DNA of 64,000 nucleotides from Streptomyces europaeiscabiei (GTDB taxonomy: Bacteria > Actinomycetota > Actinomycetes > Streptomycetales > Streptomycetaceae), in assembly GCF_036346855.1 (NCBI RefSeq), contig NZ_CP107841.1:9862001-9926000 (forward strand). The letters run 5' to 3'. Under the pieces are notes generated by a model. That model searched no databases, had not been told where the DNA came from, and worked only from the letters and a program-made list of their open reading frames with translations. The translations under genes were made by a program, and so were the position numbers. Of this stretch, positions 26,380 to 36,956 are shown in pieces (position 1 is the stretch's first letter; the number at the start of each line of letters is the position of its first letter).

Positions 26380-27369
26380 ATGACCGAACGCCCCGAGGGC
26401 GCGCAGGATCAGCCGTCCGCGTCCCCGGCCTGGCCGCCCCCGGCCCAGCCCGACCCGCGGGCAGCCACGCCCCAGCAGGCCCCGCCCGCCGCGCAGTCCC
26501 AGCCACAGGGGCCGACTCAGGCGCCGACGCCCACTCAGGCGGAGATACCGATCCCCGCGCAGGCGCAGGCGCCGACCCCGAGCGCCTACCCCTACCCCAA
26601 TCCCCAGTCACCGGCCGGCTACGGCCCCCCGGTCGCGCCGCCGCCGGCCCAGGCCCATCCGTACGGCCAGCCTGCGGGCGGATACCCGCCGGGCGGCTAC
26701 CCGCCCCTCGGTGCCCAGCCCACGACGGGCGCCGGCGGACGCGCCGTGCTGTGGGCGCTGGTGGGCGCGGTGGTGGCCTCCGCCGCGTGGGCCGGCGGTG
26801 TCTTCCTGCTCGGCAAGGACGAAACGGAGGCGGACCTGCGCGGATACCAGGCCAAGTCCAACCTCTGTTCCTCGGTGGAGTACTCGTCGTTCAAGAACGA
26901 GTACCCGGAGGAGGACGACGCGCCGGTGAACAACTCCCTGGAGCACGCGGCCCTCGACCAGAGCTACTGCAGCATCTCCCTCAAGACGTCGTCGACCTCC
27001 TCCCTCTCCGACGCGTACTTCTCGGTCCAGATGGACCTCCACAAGAAGACCGACCCCGGCCCCGAGTTCACCGCCCTGTGGTCCGAGTACGACCAGCGGT
27101 ACGAGGACTACGACGTGGACGAGGTCTCCGGCTTCGGCGACGAGGCGTATCTCGTCACCGAGGACACCAGCTCCGGCAACGACACCAGCGGCAGCCGGTC
27201 GGCCACCCTCGCGGTGCGCGACGGCTGGATGACGTACGAGATGAGGTGGAGCGCCTACGGTTCCACCTACGACGACGTGGCGATGCCGGAGGTGGACGAC
27301 GTCGTGGAGTGGCTCAAGAACGACACCAACGCGACGCTGGACAACCTGCGGGACTCGGACGGGATCTAG
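26380..27369 (+). CDS. Membrane-anchored protein with Pro/Gln-rich N-terminus
   Basis: 329 residues from ATG 26380 (GAGGAGAAGCC site). The first 115 residues are Pro, Gln and Ala rich and cytoplasmic (many PxxP and QAQAP repeats, PPGGYPP). One membrane helix follows (AVLWALVGAVVASAAWAGGVFLLG), then an extracellular region of about 190 residues, rich in Ser, Tyr and Asp, with two cysteines (LCSS, YCSI). The layout is common in actinobacterial envelope proteins of unknown role. Neighbour genes give no hint. Confidence 0.65.
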   Translation: MTERPEGAQDQPSASPAWPPPAQPDPRAATPQQAPPAAQSQPQGPTQAPTPTQAEIPIPAQAQAPTPSAYPYPNPQSPAGYGPPVAPPPAQAHPYGQPAGGYPPGGYPPLGAQPTTGAGGRAVLWALVGAVVASAAWAGGVFLLGKDETEADLRGYQAKSNLCSSVEYSSFKNEYPEEDDAPVNNSLEHAALDQSYCSISLKTSSTSSLSDAYFSVQMDLHKKTDPGPEFTALWSEYDQRYEDYDVDEVSGFGDEAYLVTEDTSSGNDTSGSRSATLAVRDGWMTYEMRWSAYGSTYDDVAMPEVDDVVEWLKNDTNATLDNLRDSDGI

Positions 27370-27527
27370 GGCTGATCTAGGGCACCGGACCCAGGACACC
27401 GGATCCAGGGGCCGGTCGATGGCATCAGGACGAAGCCGCAGGGCTCGAACCCACGGGCGAACCCACGGACGGACGGAGGCGGGGCGCGTACGCCACCGCC
27501 TCCGGCCCCTTTCGTACCCGGCGCGGC

Positions 27528-27893
27528 TCAGTCGTCCTTCGCCTTGGCGTAGTCCTTCGCCATCTGTCCGGCGAAGTCGTACAGCAGGACCTGCTCGTCG
27601 CCCACGACCCACGCGTCGTGCCCCGGCGGGCACACGAAGGCGTCGCCCGGCCCGACCTCACCCTCACCACCGTCGTCCATGCGGATGTGCATACGTCCTT
27701 GGACGACATAGCCGTTGTGGTGGACCTGGCAGCTCTCCGTGCCCGCGATGGGGGCGACGGACTCCGACCAGCGCCAGCCCGGTTCGAACGTGGCCACGGC
27801 GAAGTCGAGCCCCGTGAGGTGAACGGCTTCGAGGTGACCCCGTGGGAAATCGCGCCGCTCGTCCGGCTTCTCGACCGTCTTGATCTCCAGCAT
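27528..27893 (-). CDS. Cupin domain protein
   Basis: 121 residues from ATG 27893, chosen for its perfect AAGGAGCC site. It is a single cupin barrel. The metal-binding motif 1 is partly kept ([20 protein letters not shown]) and motif 2 appears as [19 protein letters not shown]. Such small cupins bind metal and act as isomerases, dioxygenases or sensors. The specific activity is not evident. It is divergent from the MMPL transporter gene. Confidence 0.85.
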   Translation of the reverse strand: MLEIKTVEKPDERRDFPRGHLEAVHLTGLDFAVATFEPGWRWSESVAPIAGTESCQVHHNGYVVQGRMHIRMDDGGEGEVGPGDAFVCPPGHDAWVVGDEQVLLYDFAGQMAKDYAKAKDD

Positions 27894-28040
27894 GGCGGCT
27901 CCTTCCGTTCCGTCCCACCTCCCCATCGTCCGCCTGTCAAGCCGGGGCCGCCAACCGGGGGACCGGGCGCCGCAGGAGGTGCCGGGCCGACGGGAGCATC
28001 GTGTAATGGGGTCCGGGAGATCGCTCCCGAGGGAGATGCG

Positions 28041-30335
28041 ATGCGCTCAGGTCGTTCCGCCGGGGAAGGCGGGGTCAGGGCCGCGGCGGGCAGGCTGCGG
28101 CGACTCGGCGAGTGGTGCGCCCGGCACTTCGTGGTCGTCATCGTCGCCTGGCTGGTCGCCCTCGCGGCCCTGCAGGTGCTGAACCGGTCCTACGGCGGCG
28201 ACTACTCGGACGACTTCGACCTCCCGGGCGTGCAGTCCACGCAGGGCCTGGACGTCCTGAAGAAGCACGATCCGGCGGCCGGCGGCTACAGCAGCCAGAT
28301 CGTCCTGCACGACAACGACAAGACGCTCACCTCCCTCGGCTCCCAGATGTCCGACACGGTCGACGACCTGCAGAAACTGCCGCACGTGCTGTCGGTGCAG
28401 AACCCGCTCACCGCACCTTCCACACAGCCGTCGCAGTCGTCGTCCCAGTCGCAGCAGCCGAACGTCGGCCCGCTGTCGTCCGACCAGAAGACGGCGTACA
28501 TCACCATCCGCTTCGACGAGCAGCCCTCGACCCTCGGGGACGGCTACCTCGACGGCGTGGACGACTCGGTCAAGCCGCTGCGGTCGGCGGGCGCCGAGGT
28601 CGAGTACGGCGGGCCGCTGGGCGAACTGGCCCGTCCCGCGCCCGACGACCGGGTGAGCGAACTCATCGGGTTCGCGGTGGCGATCGTCGTCCTCCTCGTC
28701 GGCTTCGGCAGTGTCATCGCGGCAGGTCTGCCCCTGGTGACCGCGCTGCTGAGCGCGATCGGTGGCCTCGCCTGTCTCGGACTGCTCGCCGCCGCCTTCA
28801 CCTTCGCCACCGTCTCCCCGACCCTGGCGACGATGATCGGCCTCGGTGTGGGCATCGACTACGCCCTGTTCCTGATCACCCGTCACCGGCAGAACCTCAT
28901 GAACGGCGCCGACCCGGTGCGCGCGGCCGGGTACGCCGTGGCGACCAGTGGCCGCGCCGTACTCGTCTCCGGCTGCACGGTCATCATCGCCCTGTGCGGG
29001 CTGTACACGTCCGGAGTGAGCTTCATCGGGAAACTCGGCCTCGCGGCGGCGGTCACCGTGGTCTCGGCGGTCATCGGCGCCCTGACCCTGGTCCCGGCCC
29101 TGTTGGGGCTCATCGGCCGCCGCATCGACCGCTACCACGTGCGCAGACCGGTCGCCGAGACAGGCGTCGAGGAGGGCGCCGAGATCGAGGGCACCTGGCA
29201 CCGCTACGCCCAGCGCGTGGAGCACCGGCCCTGGCGGTTCCTGGCCGCGGGCGTCACGACCATCGCGATCCTCGCCATCCCGGTCTTCTCCATCCAGCTC
29301 GGCCACATCGGCGACGGCGCCGACCCCACCTCCTTCACCGACCGGCGCGCCTACGACCTGATGACCGACGCCTTCGGCCCCGGCTCCAACGGCCCCCTCA
29401 CCGTCGTCATCGACCAGACCTCCGTCCCGTCGTCCGACCGCCAGAGCCTCCAGAGCACCGCGCAGAAGAACCTCGACGCCGTGGAGGGAGCCCACGCGGT
29501 CACCCCGCTCTCCGTCACCCAGGACGGGGACGTCCTCGTCGGCACGGTCTACTCGAAGGAGTCCCCGCAGAACGCCGACACCACGGACCTGGTGAACCGC
29601 CTGGTCGACGACACCCTGCCCGCCTCCGTCTCCGGAACCAAGGCCGAGGGATACGTCACCGGCACCACGGCCTCCCAGGTCGACTTCCGCGACATCGTGG
29701 CGAGCCGGCTGCCGCTGATCATCGCCGTCGTCGTGGCCCTGGCCTTCCTGATCATCCTCATCGTCTTCCGGGGCCTGCTCGTCGCGCTGAAGGCGGCGGC
29801 CCTCAACGTCCTGTCCATCACCGCCTCGTACGGTGTGGTCGTCGCCGTCTTCCAATGGGGCTGGGGCGGTCCAGCGCTGGGCGTCTCCGGCAAGGTACCC
29901 ATCGAGAGCTATGTCCCGATGATGATGTTCGCCATCATCTTCGGGCTGAGCATGGACTACGAGATCTTCCTGCTCTCCCGTGTCCACGAGGCCTGGTTGC
30001 GCACCGGCGACGCCCGTGCCTCCGTCGCCCACGCCCTGGAGATCACCGCGCGCGTCATCACCTGCGCCGCCCTGATCATGGTGAGCGTCTTCGCCGCGTT
30101 CATCATCAGCGACAACATCGTCGTCAAGATGCTGGGCCTCGGGCTCGCCGTGAGTGTCCTCATCGACGCGACGGTCGTACGGCTGCTCCTCGTCCCGGCG
30201 GTGATGACCCTCCTCGGCCCGCACGCCTGGTGGACCCCGCACTGGCTGGACCGCGTGCTGCCGCACATCGACGCGGAGGGGAACACGGCCGAACGGCCGG
30301 TCCCGCAGGGGCAGGACCGACCGCTCGGCAACTGA
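28041..30335 (+). CDS. MMPL-family RND transporter
   Basis: 764 residues from ATG 28041, behind GAGGGAGATGCG. It has twelve hydrophobic helices in the duplicated RND pattern. Each half carries the proton-relay motif with a charged residue and Tyr: [17 protein letters not shown] (about residue 270) and [14 protein letters not shown] (about residue 635). Extracytoplasmic porter domains lie after helices 1 and 7. MMPL proteins export lipids or drugs; a lipid role is possible but not shown by neighbours. It ends at 30335, followed by a convergent protease gene. Confidence 0.92.
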   Translation: MRSGRSAGEGGVRAAAGRLRRLGEWCARHFVVVIVAWLVALAALQVLNRSYGGDYSDDFDLPGVQSTQGLDVLKKHDPAAGGYSSQIVLHDNDKTLTSLGSQMSDTVDDLQKLPHVLSVQNPLTAPSTQPSQSSSQSQQPNVGPLSSDQKTAYITIRFDEQPSTLGDGYLDGVDDSVKPLRSAGAEVEYGGPLGELARPAPDDRVSELIGFAVAIVVLLVGFGSVIAAGLPLVTALLSAIGGLACLGLLAAAFTFATVSPTLATMIGLGVGIDYALFLITRHRQNLMNGADPVRAAGYAVATSGRAVLVSGCTVIIALCGLYTSGVSFIGKLGLAAAVTVVSAVIGALTLVPALLGLIGRRIDRYHVRRPVAETGVEEGAEIEGTWHRYAQRVEHRPWRFLAAGVTTIAILAIPVFSIQLGHIGDGADPTSFTDRRAYDLMTDAFGPGSNGPLTVVIDQTSVPSSDRQSLQSTAQKNLDAVEGAHAVTPLSVTQDGDVLVGTVYSKESPQNADTTDLVNRLVDDTLPASVSGTKAEGYVTGTTASQVDFRDIVASRLPLIIAVVVALAFLIILIVFRGLLVALKAAALNVLSITASYGVVVAVFQWGWGGPALGVSGKVPIESYVPMMMFAIIFGLSMDYEIFLLSRVHEAWLRTGDARASVAHALEITARVITCAALIMVSVFAAFIISDNIVVKMLGLGLAVSVLIDATVVRLLLVPAVMTLLGPHAWWTPHWLDRVLPHIDAEGNTAERPVPQGQDRPLGN

Positions 30336-30356
30336 CGTGCCTCAGTGGAAGGGTGA

Positions 30357-30385
30357 CTGACGATCCATCAGATCGCGATCGTCAG
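30357..30385. terminator. Hairpin between convergent genes
   Basis: Arms CTGACGATC (30357-30365) and GATCGTCAG (30377-30385) are exact reverse complements with an 11-base loop. The right arm includes the stop codon of the leftward protease gene. Confidence 0.6.
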
Positions 30386-32661
30386 AACGTCAGCTTCCAG
30401 CTGTTGATGTAACCGGTGTCGAGGCTGGCCACGTCCTGGACCCGCAGCTTCCAGGTTCCCGCGGCGGTCTCGGAGGAGGCGTCCACCGTGTACGTCGCGA
30501 CCACGTTGTCGGCCGAGTCGGACGAGGAGGAGTTCTTCAGCCGGTACGCCGTGCCGTCCGGAGCCACGAGGTCGACGACCAGGTCACCGCGCCAGGTGTG
30601 GACGATGTTCACGTCCACGGTGAGCGCGCTGGGCGCCGCTCCGGCCCGGTTGACGTTGATCGGGGACTCGACGGTGGAGTTGTCGGGGATCTGGTAGTCG
30701 GCGGTGTTCTCGAACACCGACTGGTTCCCCTCCTCGTCCACGCGCCAGGCGAAGCTCGCCGTCCCGGTCTCGTCGGCCGCGTCCGTCACGGTGACGGTCG
30801 GGGTCCAGTTCCCGGCCGTGGTCGGGGTGCCCGAGATACGTCCCGTGGCGGCGTCGATGGACAGCCCGTCCGGCAGACCGGTGGCCGCGTACGACAGGGC
30901 GCCCGCGTTGGTGGACGACGCCTGGACGTCCAGGGTGACCGCCTGCCCGGTCAGGGTGTACTGAGCGGCCGGCGGAACGACCGTCACACCGTCGAGGATC
31001 CGGGAGCCGACGTTGATCGCGGCCCAGGCGTTGGCGGTGTTGTTGTAGGTGACCGAACCGAGCCCGTACAGGTCGGCGGCGGCCCGCAGGGTGTGGGTAC
31101 GGGCGGCGGCGTAGTTGGTCGTGGACGTCATGTACGTGGTGAGCGCCCGGAACCAGATCTTCTCGGCGGCCTCGCGACCTATCGCCGTCACCGGCAGTCC
31201 GTCGAAGGTCGGTGAGTCGTAGGAGACGCCGTTGACGACCTTCGCGCCGCTGCCCTCGGAGGCCAGGTAGTACCAGTGGTTGGCCGGGCCCGAGGAGTAG
31301 TGGACGTCGATGTTGCCGAGCGTGGAGGACCAGTAGTCGCGCGAGGAGCCGTCCTTGCTGGGCCTGTCCATGTAACGCAGCGGTGTGCCGTCGCCGTTGA
31401 TGTCGATCTTCTCGCCGACCAGGTAGTCCCCGACGTCCTCGCTGTTGCCGGCGGCGAACTCCACGGCGGCGGCGAAGATGTCGGAGGTCGCCTCGTTCAA
31501 CCCGCCGGACTCACCGCTGTAGACGAGGTTGGCGGTGACCGACGTCAGACCGTGCGTCATCTCGTGCGCGGCCACGTCGATGGAGGTGAGCGGGTTGGCG
31601 TTGCCCGACCCGTCGCCGTACGTCATGCAGAAGCAGGTGTCCTGCCAGAACGCGTTGACGTAGTTGTTGCCGTAGTGGACCCGGCTGTACGGGGCGACCC
31701 CGTCGTTGCGCAGTCCGTTGCGGCCGTGGACGTTCTTGTAGTAGTCCCAGGTCAGCGCGGCCCCGTAGTGCGCGTCGGCGCCCGCGGTCTCCAGGTTGGC
31801 GGTGGTCCCGTCACCCCAGACGTCGTCGGTCCCGCTGAACAGCGTGCCCGTCCCGGACGAGCCGCGGTTCAGGTTGTACGTCCGGTGGTTGCCCCGGTCC
31901 GCGTCGGTCAGCGTGTACGACGAACCCGACTGGCTGGTGCCGAGCGTGACCGTGCCGCTGTAGCGGGTGTTGCCCGTGCCGGTGTGCACGGCCTCGTACT
32001 CGTACAGCTTCTTCCCGGTCTGCGCGTCGGTGATGACGTGCAGCTCGCTGGGCGTGTCGTCGTGCTGGAAGCCGCTCACGACGGTCTCGTAGGCGAGGGT
32101 CGGTGTGCCCTTCGCCGCCCAGACGACCTTGCGGCTGCTGTCCGCCTCGGTCTTGGCGGAACCCTCTTCCTTGGCCGCCGCGAGCGCCTGCTTCTCGGCC
32201 GCGGCCTTGCTGACCTCGGCGCTGAGGTCCGACACCTTCAGCTCGGGCTTGTAGGCCCGGGTGACGCTCTCGACCGCGCCGCTCTGGGCGGCGTGGACGA
32301 CCAGGTCACCGCCGAGCACCGGGAGCCCGGCGTAGGTGCGCTCGTAGCGGGTGTGCACGGTGCCGTCGGCGTCCTTGACGACGTCACGGACCCGCAACTC
32401 CTCCTGGCCGCCCAGGTCGAGGCGGTCCGCGGTCTTGTCCGTGGCCTTCTCGGCCTTCTGGACGAGGGCGGCGCGCTGAGCGGGAGTGAGCTGGGCGGGC
32501 AGTGCGCCGCGGTCCGGTTTGGCGGCCGCGGGACGGGCGGTGCCTTCGCCGCCGTCACCGCGTGCCATCGCCGGGGCGCCAGGGACCGCGACGGCGAGGA
32601 CCGCCGCCGCGACTACGAGGGCGGCCGTGGCCGTAGTACGTCTGTGGGGGGTGGATCTCAC
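30382..32661 (-). CDS. Secreted M4 (thermolysin-type) metalloprotease with P domain
   Basis: 759 residues from GTG 32661 with an AAAGGAGTTC site. The protein has a signal peptide (residues 1-34, cleavage near APAMA-RG), an FTP/PepSY propeptide, and a peptidase M4 core with HEMTHGL (zinc ligands, about residue 364) and GGLNEATSDIF (third ligand Glu). An Ig-like domain follows (about 545-640), then a proprotein-convertase P domain at the C-terminus (ADYQIPDNSTVESPI through SWKLTF). It is a complete, active-looking exported neutral protease. The P domain probably aids folding or substrate binding. Confidence 0.93.
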   Translation of the reverse strand: MRSTPHRRTTATAALVVAAAVLAVAVPGAPAMARGDGGEGTARPAAAKPDRGALPAQLTPAQRAALVQKAEKATDKTADRLDLGGQEELRVRDVVKDADGTVHTRYERTYAGLPVLGGDLVVHAAQSGAVESVTRAYKPELKVSDLSAEVSKAAAEKQALAAAKEEGSAKTEADSSRKVVWAAKGTPTLAYETVVSGFQHDDTPSELHVITDAQTGKKLYEYEAVHTGTGNTRYSGTVTLGTSQSGSSYTLTDADRGNHRTYNLNRGSSGTGTLFSGTDDVWGDGTTANLETAGADAHYGAALTWDYYKNVHGRNGLRNDGVAPYSRVHYGNNYVNAFWQDTCFCMTYGDGSGNANPLTSIDVAAHEMTHGLTSVTANLVYSGESGGLNEATSDIFAAAVEFAAGNSEDVGDYLVGEKIDINGDGTPLRYMDRPSKDGSSRDYWSSTLGNIDVHYSSGPANHWYYLASEGSGAKVVNGVSYDSPTFDGLPVTAIGREAAEKIWFRALTTYMTSTTNYAAARTHTLRAAADLYGLGSVTYNNTANAWAAINVGSRILDGVTVVPPAAQYTLTGQAVTLDVQASSTNAGALSYAATGLPDGLSIDAATGRISGTPTTAGNWTPTVTVTDAADETGTASFAWRVDEEGNQSVFENTADYQIPDNSTVESPINVNRAGAAPSALTVDVNIVHTWRGDLVVDLVAPDGTAYRLKNSSSSDSADNVVATYTVDASSETAAGTWKLRVQDVASLDTGYINSWKLTF

Positions 32662-32980
32662 GCGAACTCCTTTGCTGCGGCCGACGTTGGACGAACGGCC
32701 GTACGAAGGACCCGGTGCACGGGTCGAGGCACCGGGTTGTGCAGGGAGTGCTGCGATGCGGGTGCGCGTGCGCCGTCGTGAGACGGGATGGGCACAGAGT
32801 GACAGACGTGAGGCGGGTATGTCAGGGGCATATCAAGTCTTTGGCCGGAAACTGATCGATCACTGACCACTGGTGACCAGGCGCTTCCCGGCGGCGGCGG
32901 TCCCGCGAGCGAGCGTGCGGGGTCGTCCTGGTCTCGTCGGATGTACTCCGGAACGCCCCCGCACGGTGGCCCGACAAACA

Positions 32981-33027
32981 GTGGCGCGGGCCCGGGCGGT
33001 TGGTGAAACCGCCCAGGCCCGCGCCAC
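32981..33027 (-). terminator. Very strong hairpin terminator
   Basis: Outer arms GTGGCGCGGGCC and GGCCCGCGCCAC are perfect 12-bp partners. The inner GGGCGGTT and AACCGCCC extend the stem with small bulges. It lies 36 bases past the stop of the DUF574 methyltransferase gene on the minus strand. Confidence 0.8.
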
Positions 33028-33062
33028 TCCACCTCACGGCATCACGCCGTCACTACGTGGTG

Positions 33063-33878
33063 TCACGGCTTGCGGGCGAGGCCGCCGTGTTCGGCGATGA
33101 CCAGCGGGGCCGGGTCGGTGGTGTCCGGGCGCCAGAGGGGGACCGAGACCACGCCGGGGTCCAGCAGTTCGAGGCCGTCGAAGAACGAGGTGATCTCGTC
33201 GACGGTGCGCAGGTTGTACGGCACGGCGCCGCTCTCGTTGTACCCGTCCTGGGCCCGTTCGAAGACCGGGTCGATGCCCCGGGAACCGTCGTTGATGGAG
33301 AGATAGCTCCCGGACGGCAGCGCGCCCAGCAGACGGTCGACGATGGAGCGCGCCTGGTCGTGGTCGGCGACGTGGCCCAGGATGTTGCTGAGGATCAGCG
33401 CGGTGGGCCGGCTGAGGTCCAGCGTGTCGGCGGCGGCCGCGAGGATGCGGTCCGGGTCGAGCACGTTGGAGTCGACGTAGGCGGTCGCCCCCTCCGGCGT
33501 GGAGTAGAGCAGGGCGCGGGCGTGGGCCAGGACCATCGGGTCGTTGTCGACGTAGACGATCCGTGTCTCAGGGGCGATCCGCTGGGCGACCTCGTGGGTG
33601 TTCTCGGCGGTCGGCAGGCCCGTTCCGACGTCCAGGAACTGGCGTATGCCCGCCTCGGCGACCAGGTACGTGATGTTGCGCCGCAGGAACGCGCGGCTGC
33701 TGCGGGCGATGGTCACGATGCCGGGGAACACGGCGGTGTACGCGTCACCGGCCTGCTCGTCGACGGGGTAGTTGTCCTTCCCGCCCAGCCAGTAGTTCCA
33801 GATACGGGCCGAGTGCGGCACCGAGGTGTCGATCTTCTGATGCGCCGCGGGTCCGGGCGTGGTCGCGTGGTCGGTCAT
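33063..33878 (-). CDS. SAM-dependent methyltransferase, DUF574/Methyltransf_19
   Basis: 271 residues from ATG 33878. It begins with a typical family segment (TSVPHSARIWNYWLGGKDNY) and has QFLDVGTGLPT as SAM motif I, IVYVDNDPMV as the acidic loop and ILSNILGHVAD as motif IV. The family is large and specific to actinomycetes, with many paralogues and no assigned substrate. The region upstream (33879-34571) contains no clear promoter and holds a degenerate reading frame (see next entry). Confidence 0.88.
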   Translation of the reverse strand: MTDHATTPGPAAHQKIDTSVPHSARIWNYWLGGKDNYPVDEQAGDAYTAVFPGIVTIARSSRAFLRRNITYLVAEAGIRQFLDVGTGLPTAENTHEVAQRIAPETRIVYVDNDPMVLAHARALLYSTPEGATAYVDSNVLDPDRILAAAADTLDLSRPTALILSNILGHVADHDQARSIVDRLLGALPSGSYLSINDGSRGIDPVFERAQDGYNESGAVPYNLRTVDEITSFFDGLELLDPGVVSVPLWRPDTTDPAPLVIAEHGGLARKP

Positions 33879-34419
33879 GTCTACCGTCCGTCTTTCAGCC
33901 GAAGCGAGGAGTTCCAGACACAACTTACGTCCCGACACCCGTTCTCCGTACGTCAGTTCACATTTCCGGTGGGCTCACAGAGGAACCCGGTCCCGAGGAC
34001 GAGTTTGACGGTTCTGCGCTGCTCGGGGGCGATCGCACGCCGTGACGAACAGCAGTGAGCAGGACCGGTTCACCCAGGACGGAACCGTTCCTAGGGACTG
34101 AGCGGGAGTGAGTCCTGTTGCCAGGTCTCGTGCTCGGCCGAACGCCCCGGACGGTGTTGGGCGTTCTGGTTTGCCCGCGTTCGCTCCGCGTCCGGGCCCG
34201 ACGGATCGTGTCCGTGGTCCGGGAATGCGGCGGCGCGGGGTTCCTCACACCCAGAAACCCGGCCTGCACCAGCCGCTGGGGCGCCCAGCACTGGCTGCGG
34301 CTGATCGGCGCGCATCGGCCCTCCGCCCCGTCAACGGCTTCCTCCTCGGACGCTACCGTGAGATCGGGCCGCAGGTCACGCTGTACCGCCCGGCACCCCT
34401 GCTGAGCGCAGGCGGGAAC

Positions 34420-34521
34420 ATGGTGACGGTCCTCGAACTCGAACGGCTCGGCGGGGAACTGGAGTTGCGGGACCGTCCCGAGCCGGGACCGCCGGAGGAG
34501 TACGTCGAGGAGTTCGACTGA
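34420..34521 (+). CDS. Short reading frame, possible gene remnant
   Basis: The sequence 34101-34520 shows plus-strand coding bias that rises toward its end. The last part reads LELERLGGELELRDRPEPG and ends in a strongly acidic tail. The ATG at 34420 gives 33 residues. The upstream part of the frame is open to 34108 but has poor amino-acid composition. I do not recognise it and consider it either a small gene or a decayed 3' end. The rest of the 33879-34571 gap holds only weak palindromes such as GGAACCGTTCC at 34081. Confidence 0.25.
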   Translation: MVTVLELERLGGELELRDRPEPGPPEEYVEEFD

Positions 34522-34571
34522 CCCGAGTAGCGTGCGAGTTGGCACGGACCGGGCGGCTGAAGGGGATCGAC

Positions 34572-35411
34572 ATGCCTGATGGATGGGAGTGGGACCGCAC
34601 GCTCTTCCAGGGAAGCGCGGCCCACTACGAGCGAGGCAGGCTCCCGTACGCCCCCGGCTTTCCCGAAGCGTTCGCCGAGGCCCTCGGTCTGGACGGCCGG
34701 GGCAGACTCCTCGACGTCGGCTGCGGCCCGGGGACCGTGCTGCTGCCGATGGCACGGTTCTTCACGGAGGCGGTCGGCGTCGATCCGGACGAGGACATGC
34801 TGTCCGAGGCCGGGCGGCAGGCCGGGCGCCGAGGGGTGACCAACGCGCGCTGGGTGGCCGCCCGCGCCGAGGATCTGCCGGCGGGACTGGGGGCGTTCCG
34901 GGCCGTGGTGTTCGCGCAGTCCTTCCACTGGACGGATCGCGACCGTGTCGCAGCCACCGTGCTGGAGATGCTGGATCCGGGCGGCGCGCTCGTCCACGTG
35001 AGCGACCTGAAACACCCGCTTCCCGAGCCTCCGCCTCCGCCGTTGCCCGCTCCGCCGTACGACCGCATCGCTGACCTGGTGCGCCGATATCTGGGCCCGT
35101 TGCGCCGTGCGGGGCAGGGCGTGCTGGTCAACGGCACGCCGGGCGGGGAGGAACTCATCATCGAGCGCGCCGGTTTCCGGAACTTCGCACGACTTGTGGT
35201 GCCGGCCGGGGAAGTCGTCACCCGCACCACGGACGACATCGTCGCGTGGACGTTCTCCCGATCCGATTCGGCGCCGCACCTGCTGGGCGACGGACTCGCG
35301 GACTTCGAACGGGACCTGCGTGCGCTGCTGGAGGAGACGGCCCCCGACAACCGCTTCGCGGAGCGCCTTCCGGCCACCGAGATCAGGACCTGGCGGAAGC
35401 CTCCGAAGTGA
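34572..35411 (+). CDS. Class I SAM-dependent methyltransferase
   Basis: 279 residues from ATG 34572 with an AAGGGGATCG site. SAM motif I is LLDVGCGPGTVLLPMA. The acidic end of strand 2 is AVGVDPDEDML, motif IV is AVVFAQSFHWTD and a post-IV region follows. The FHWTD signature is that of the SmtA/UbiE-like family. The C-terminal half, rich in prolines near residue 155, is the substrate domain. The substrate is unknown. It is not part of an obvious operon. Confidence 0.88.
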   Translation: MPDGWEWDRTLFQGSAAHYERGRLPYAPGFPEAFAEALGLDGRGRLLDVGCGPGTVLLPMARFFTEAVGVDPDEDMLSEAGRQAGRRGVTNARWVAARAEDLPAGLGAFRAVVFAQSFHWTDRDRVAATVLEMLDPGGALVHVSDLKHPLPEPPPPPLPAPPYDRIADLVRRYLGPLRRAGQGVLVNGTPGGEELIIERAGFRNFARLVVPAGEVVTRTTDDIVAWTFSRSDSAPHLLGDGLADFERDLRALLEETAPDNRFAERLPATEIRTWRKPPK

Positions 35412-35727
35412 ACGCTGACGTCAGCGGCGGTCCGTCGGCGCTGTCGGTGGCCGCCGTCGGCCGCTGTCGGCCGCGGGCGGTCTCGTGCCCGGGAGAGATC
35501 GAGAAGCCACCCCTGGGGCGGAGGTGAGCAGCAGGGGGTCGGGTACGCTCGGCGGGTCCGGGGTGTTGGCAAGCTCGGGGCTTTGACCGGCGACCGCGCC
35601 CACCTGGCTCCTGCTCGAAGCGGGGTCCGTCTCATGACGGGTGGTCGCCTGTCGCACGCCCGGTGCGCCCACCGTGACCGTCCGGGACCCACCTTTCCAC
35701 CGGATCCTGGAAGGAAGCGACGAGATC

Positions 35728-35772
35728 ATGCGCGTCAGTGTGGCCCGAGGCCTGACGGAGGCCCGCCGATGA
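35728..35772 (+). CDS. 14-residue upstream open reading frame
   Basis: An ATG at 35728 behind GGAAGGAAGC encodes MRVSVARGLTEARR and stops in a 4-bp ATGA overlap with the start of the hydrolase gene. The strong ribosome site and the coupling suggest a translated leader peptide, but the small size leaves doubt. Confidence 0.3.
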   Translation: MRVSVARGLTEARR

Positions 35773-36848
35773 CCGGCGGCGCAGAGCCCGTCCTCCTGCG
35801 CACCGCCGGCCGGGCCGCCCACATCATCCTCAACCGCCCCAGGGCCCTCAACGCCCTCAACCACGCCATGGTGCGGCGCATCGACGAGGCGCTGACCGCC
35901 TGGGAACACGACCCGGCCGTGCAGACCGTCGTCATCACGGGCGCGGGGGAGCGGGGCCTGTGCGCGGGCGGCGACATCCGTGTCGTCCACGACGACGCCC
36001 GCGACGGGGACGGCACCGCCTCGGCCGCGTTCTGGTACGACGAGTACCACCTCAACGCCCGTATCGCCCGCTACCCCAAGCCGTACGTCGCCGTCATGGA
36101 CGGGATCGTGATGGGCGGCGGTGTCGGGGTCTCCGCGCACGGCCGCGTACGTATCGTCACCGAGCGATCGAGGATCGCCATGCCCGAGACCGGCATCGGC
36201 TTCGTACCGGACGTCGGCGGCACCCATCTCCTGGCCCTCGCGCCGGGCGAACTCGGCACTCTCCTCGCCCTGACGGGCGCTCGGATCGGCGCCGGGGACG
36301 CCCTGCTGTGCGGACTCGCCGACCACTACGTGCCGTCCACGTCGCTCGGGCACCTCCTCGACGACCTCGCCGAACTGCCCGTAGGGGAAGCCGTCGCCCG
36401 GCAGGTGCGGCAGCCGCCGGCCGGCGAGCTGGCCGGACGGCGGGAGTGGATCGACTCCTGCTTCGCCGCAGACACCGCCGAGGAGATCGTCCGGAGGCTC
36501 CTCGCCCACGGCGACCCGGCGGCGAAGGAGACCGCCGAGACGCTGCTCGCCAAGTCGCCCACCGCCGTCAAGGTCACCCTGACCGCCGTGCGCCGCGCCC
36601 GGCGGCTCGGCTCCCTGGAGAGAGCGCTGGAGCAGGAGTACCGCGTCTCCTGCGCGGCCCTGGCCACCGCCGACCTGGTCGAGGGCATCCGCGCCCAGGT
36701 CATCGACAAGGACCGCAACCCCCGCTGGTCCCCGGCAGGCCTCGCCGACGTCACCGACGCCGACGTGGAGCGCTACTTCGAACCCCTCGGCGACCGCGAA
36801 CTCGGCCTCGCCCGGCCCGACGACCCCACGGGGGAGACGGCCCGGTGA
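35769..36848 (+). CDS. 3-hydroxyisobutyryl-CoA hydrolase (crotonase fold)
   Basis: 359 residues from ATG 35769 behind a GGAGG site. It has the crotonase oxyanion loops: GERGLCAGGDIRVVHDD and GIVMGGGVGVSAHGRVRIV, followed by AMPETGIGFVPDVGGTHLLA, where the catalytic Glu and Asp of HIBCH lie. The C-terminal ERALEQEYRVSCAAL and VDKDRNPRW-like segments are characteristic. This enzyme releases CoA from 3-hydroxyisobutyryl-CoA in valine breakdown. No other valine-pathway gene is adjacent. A coupled short frame lies just upstream. Confidence 0.9.
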   Translation: MTGGAEPVLLRTAGRAAHIILNRPRALNALNHAMVRRIDEALTAWEHDPAVQTVVITGAGERGLCAGGDIRVVHDDARDGDGTASAAFWYDEYHLNARIARYPKPYVAVMDGIVMGGGVGVSAHGRVRIVTERSRIAMPETGIGFVPDVGGTHLLALAPGELGTLLALTGARIGAGDALLCGLADHYVPSTSLGHLLDDLAELPVGEAVARQVRQPPAGELAGRREWIDSCFAADTAEEIVRRLLAHGDPAAKETAETLLAKSPTAVKVTLTAVRRARRLGSLERALEQEYRVSCAALATADLVEGIRAQVIDKDRNPRWSPAGLADVTDADVERYFEPLGDRELGLARPDDPTGETAR

Positions 36849-36956
36849 GCGAGCCCGGCCGCACACCGCCGTACGCCGAAGCCGCACACCGCCGTACACC
36901 GGACAACACACGGCCCCCGCCCCGAAGCGCGCGAGTTCGCGGAATCCTGGACGCCT

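Noticed and set aside
34081..34091. LexA/SOS-type or other operator at GGAACCGTTCC
   Set aside because: Arms are only 5 bp and do not match the actinobacterial SOS consensus; no adjacent promoter is seen.
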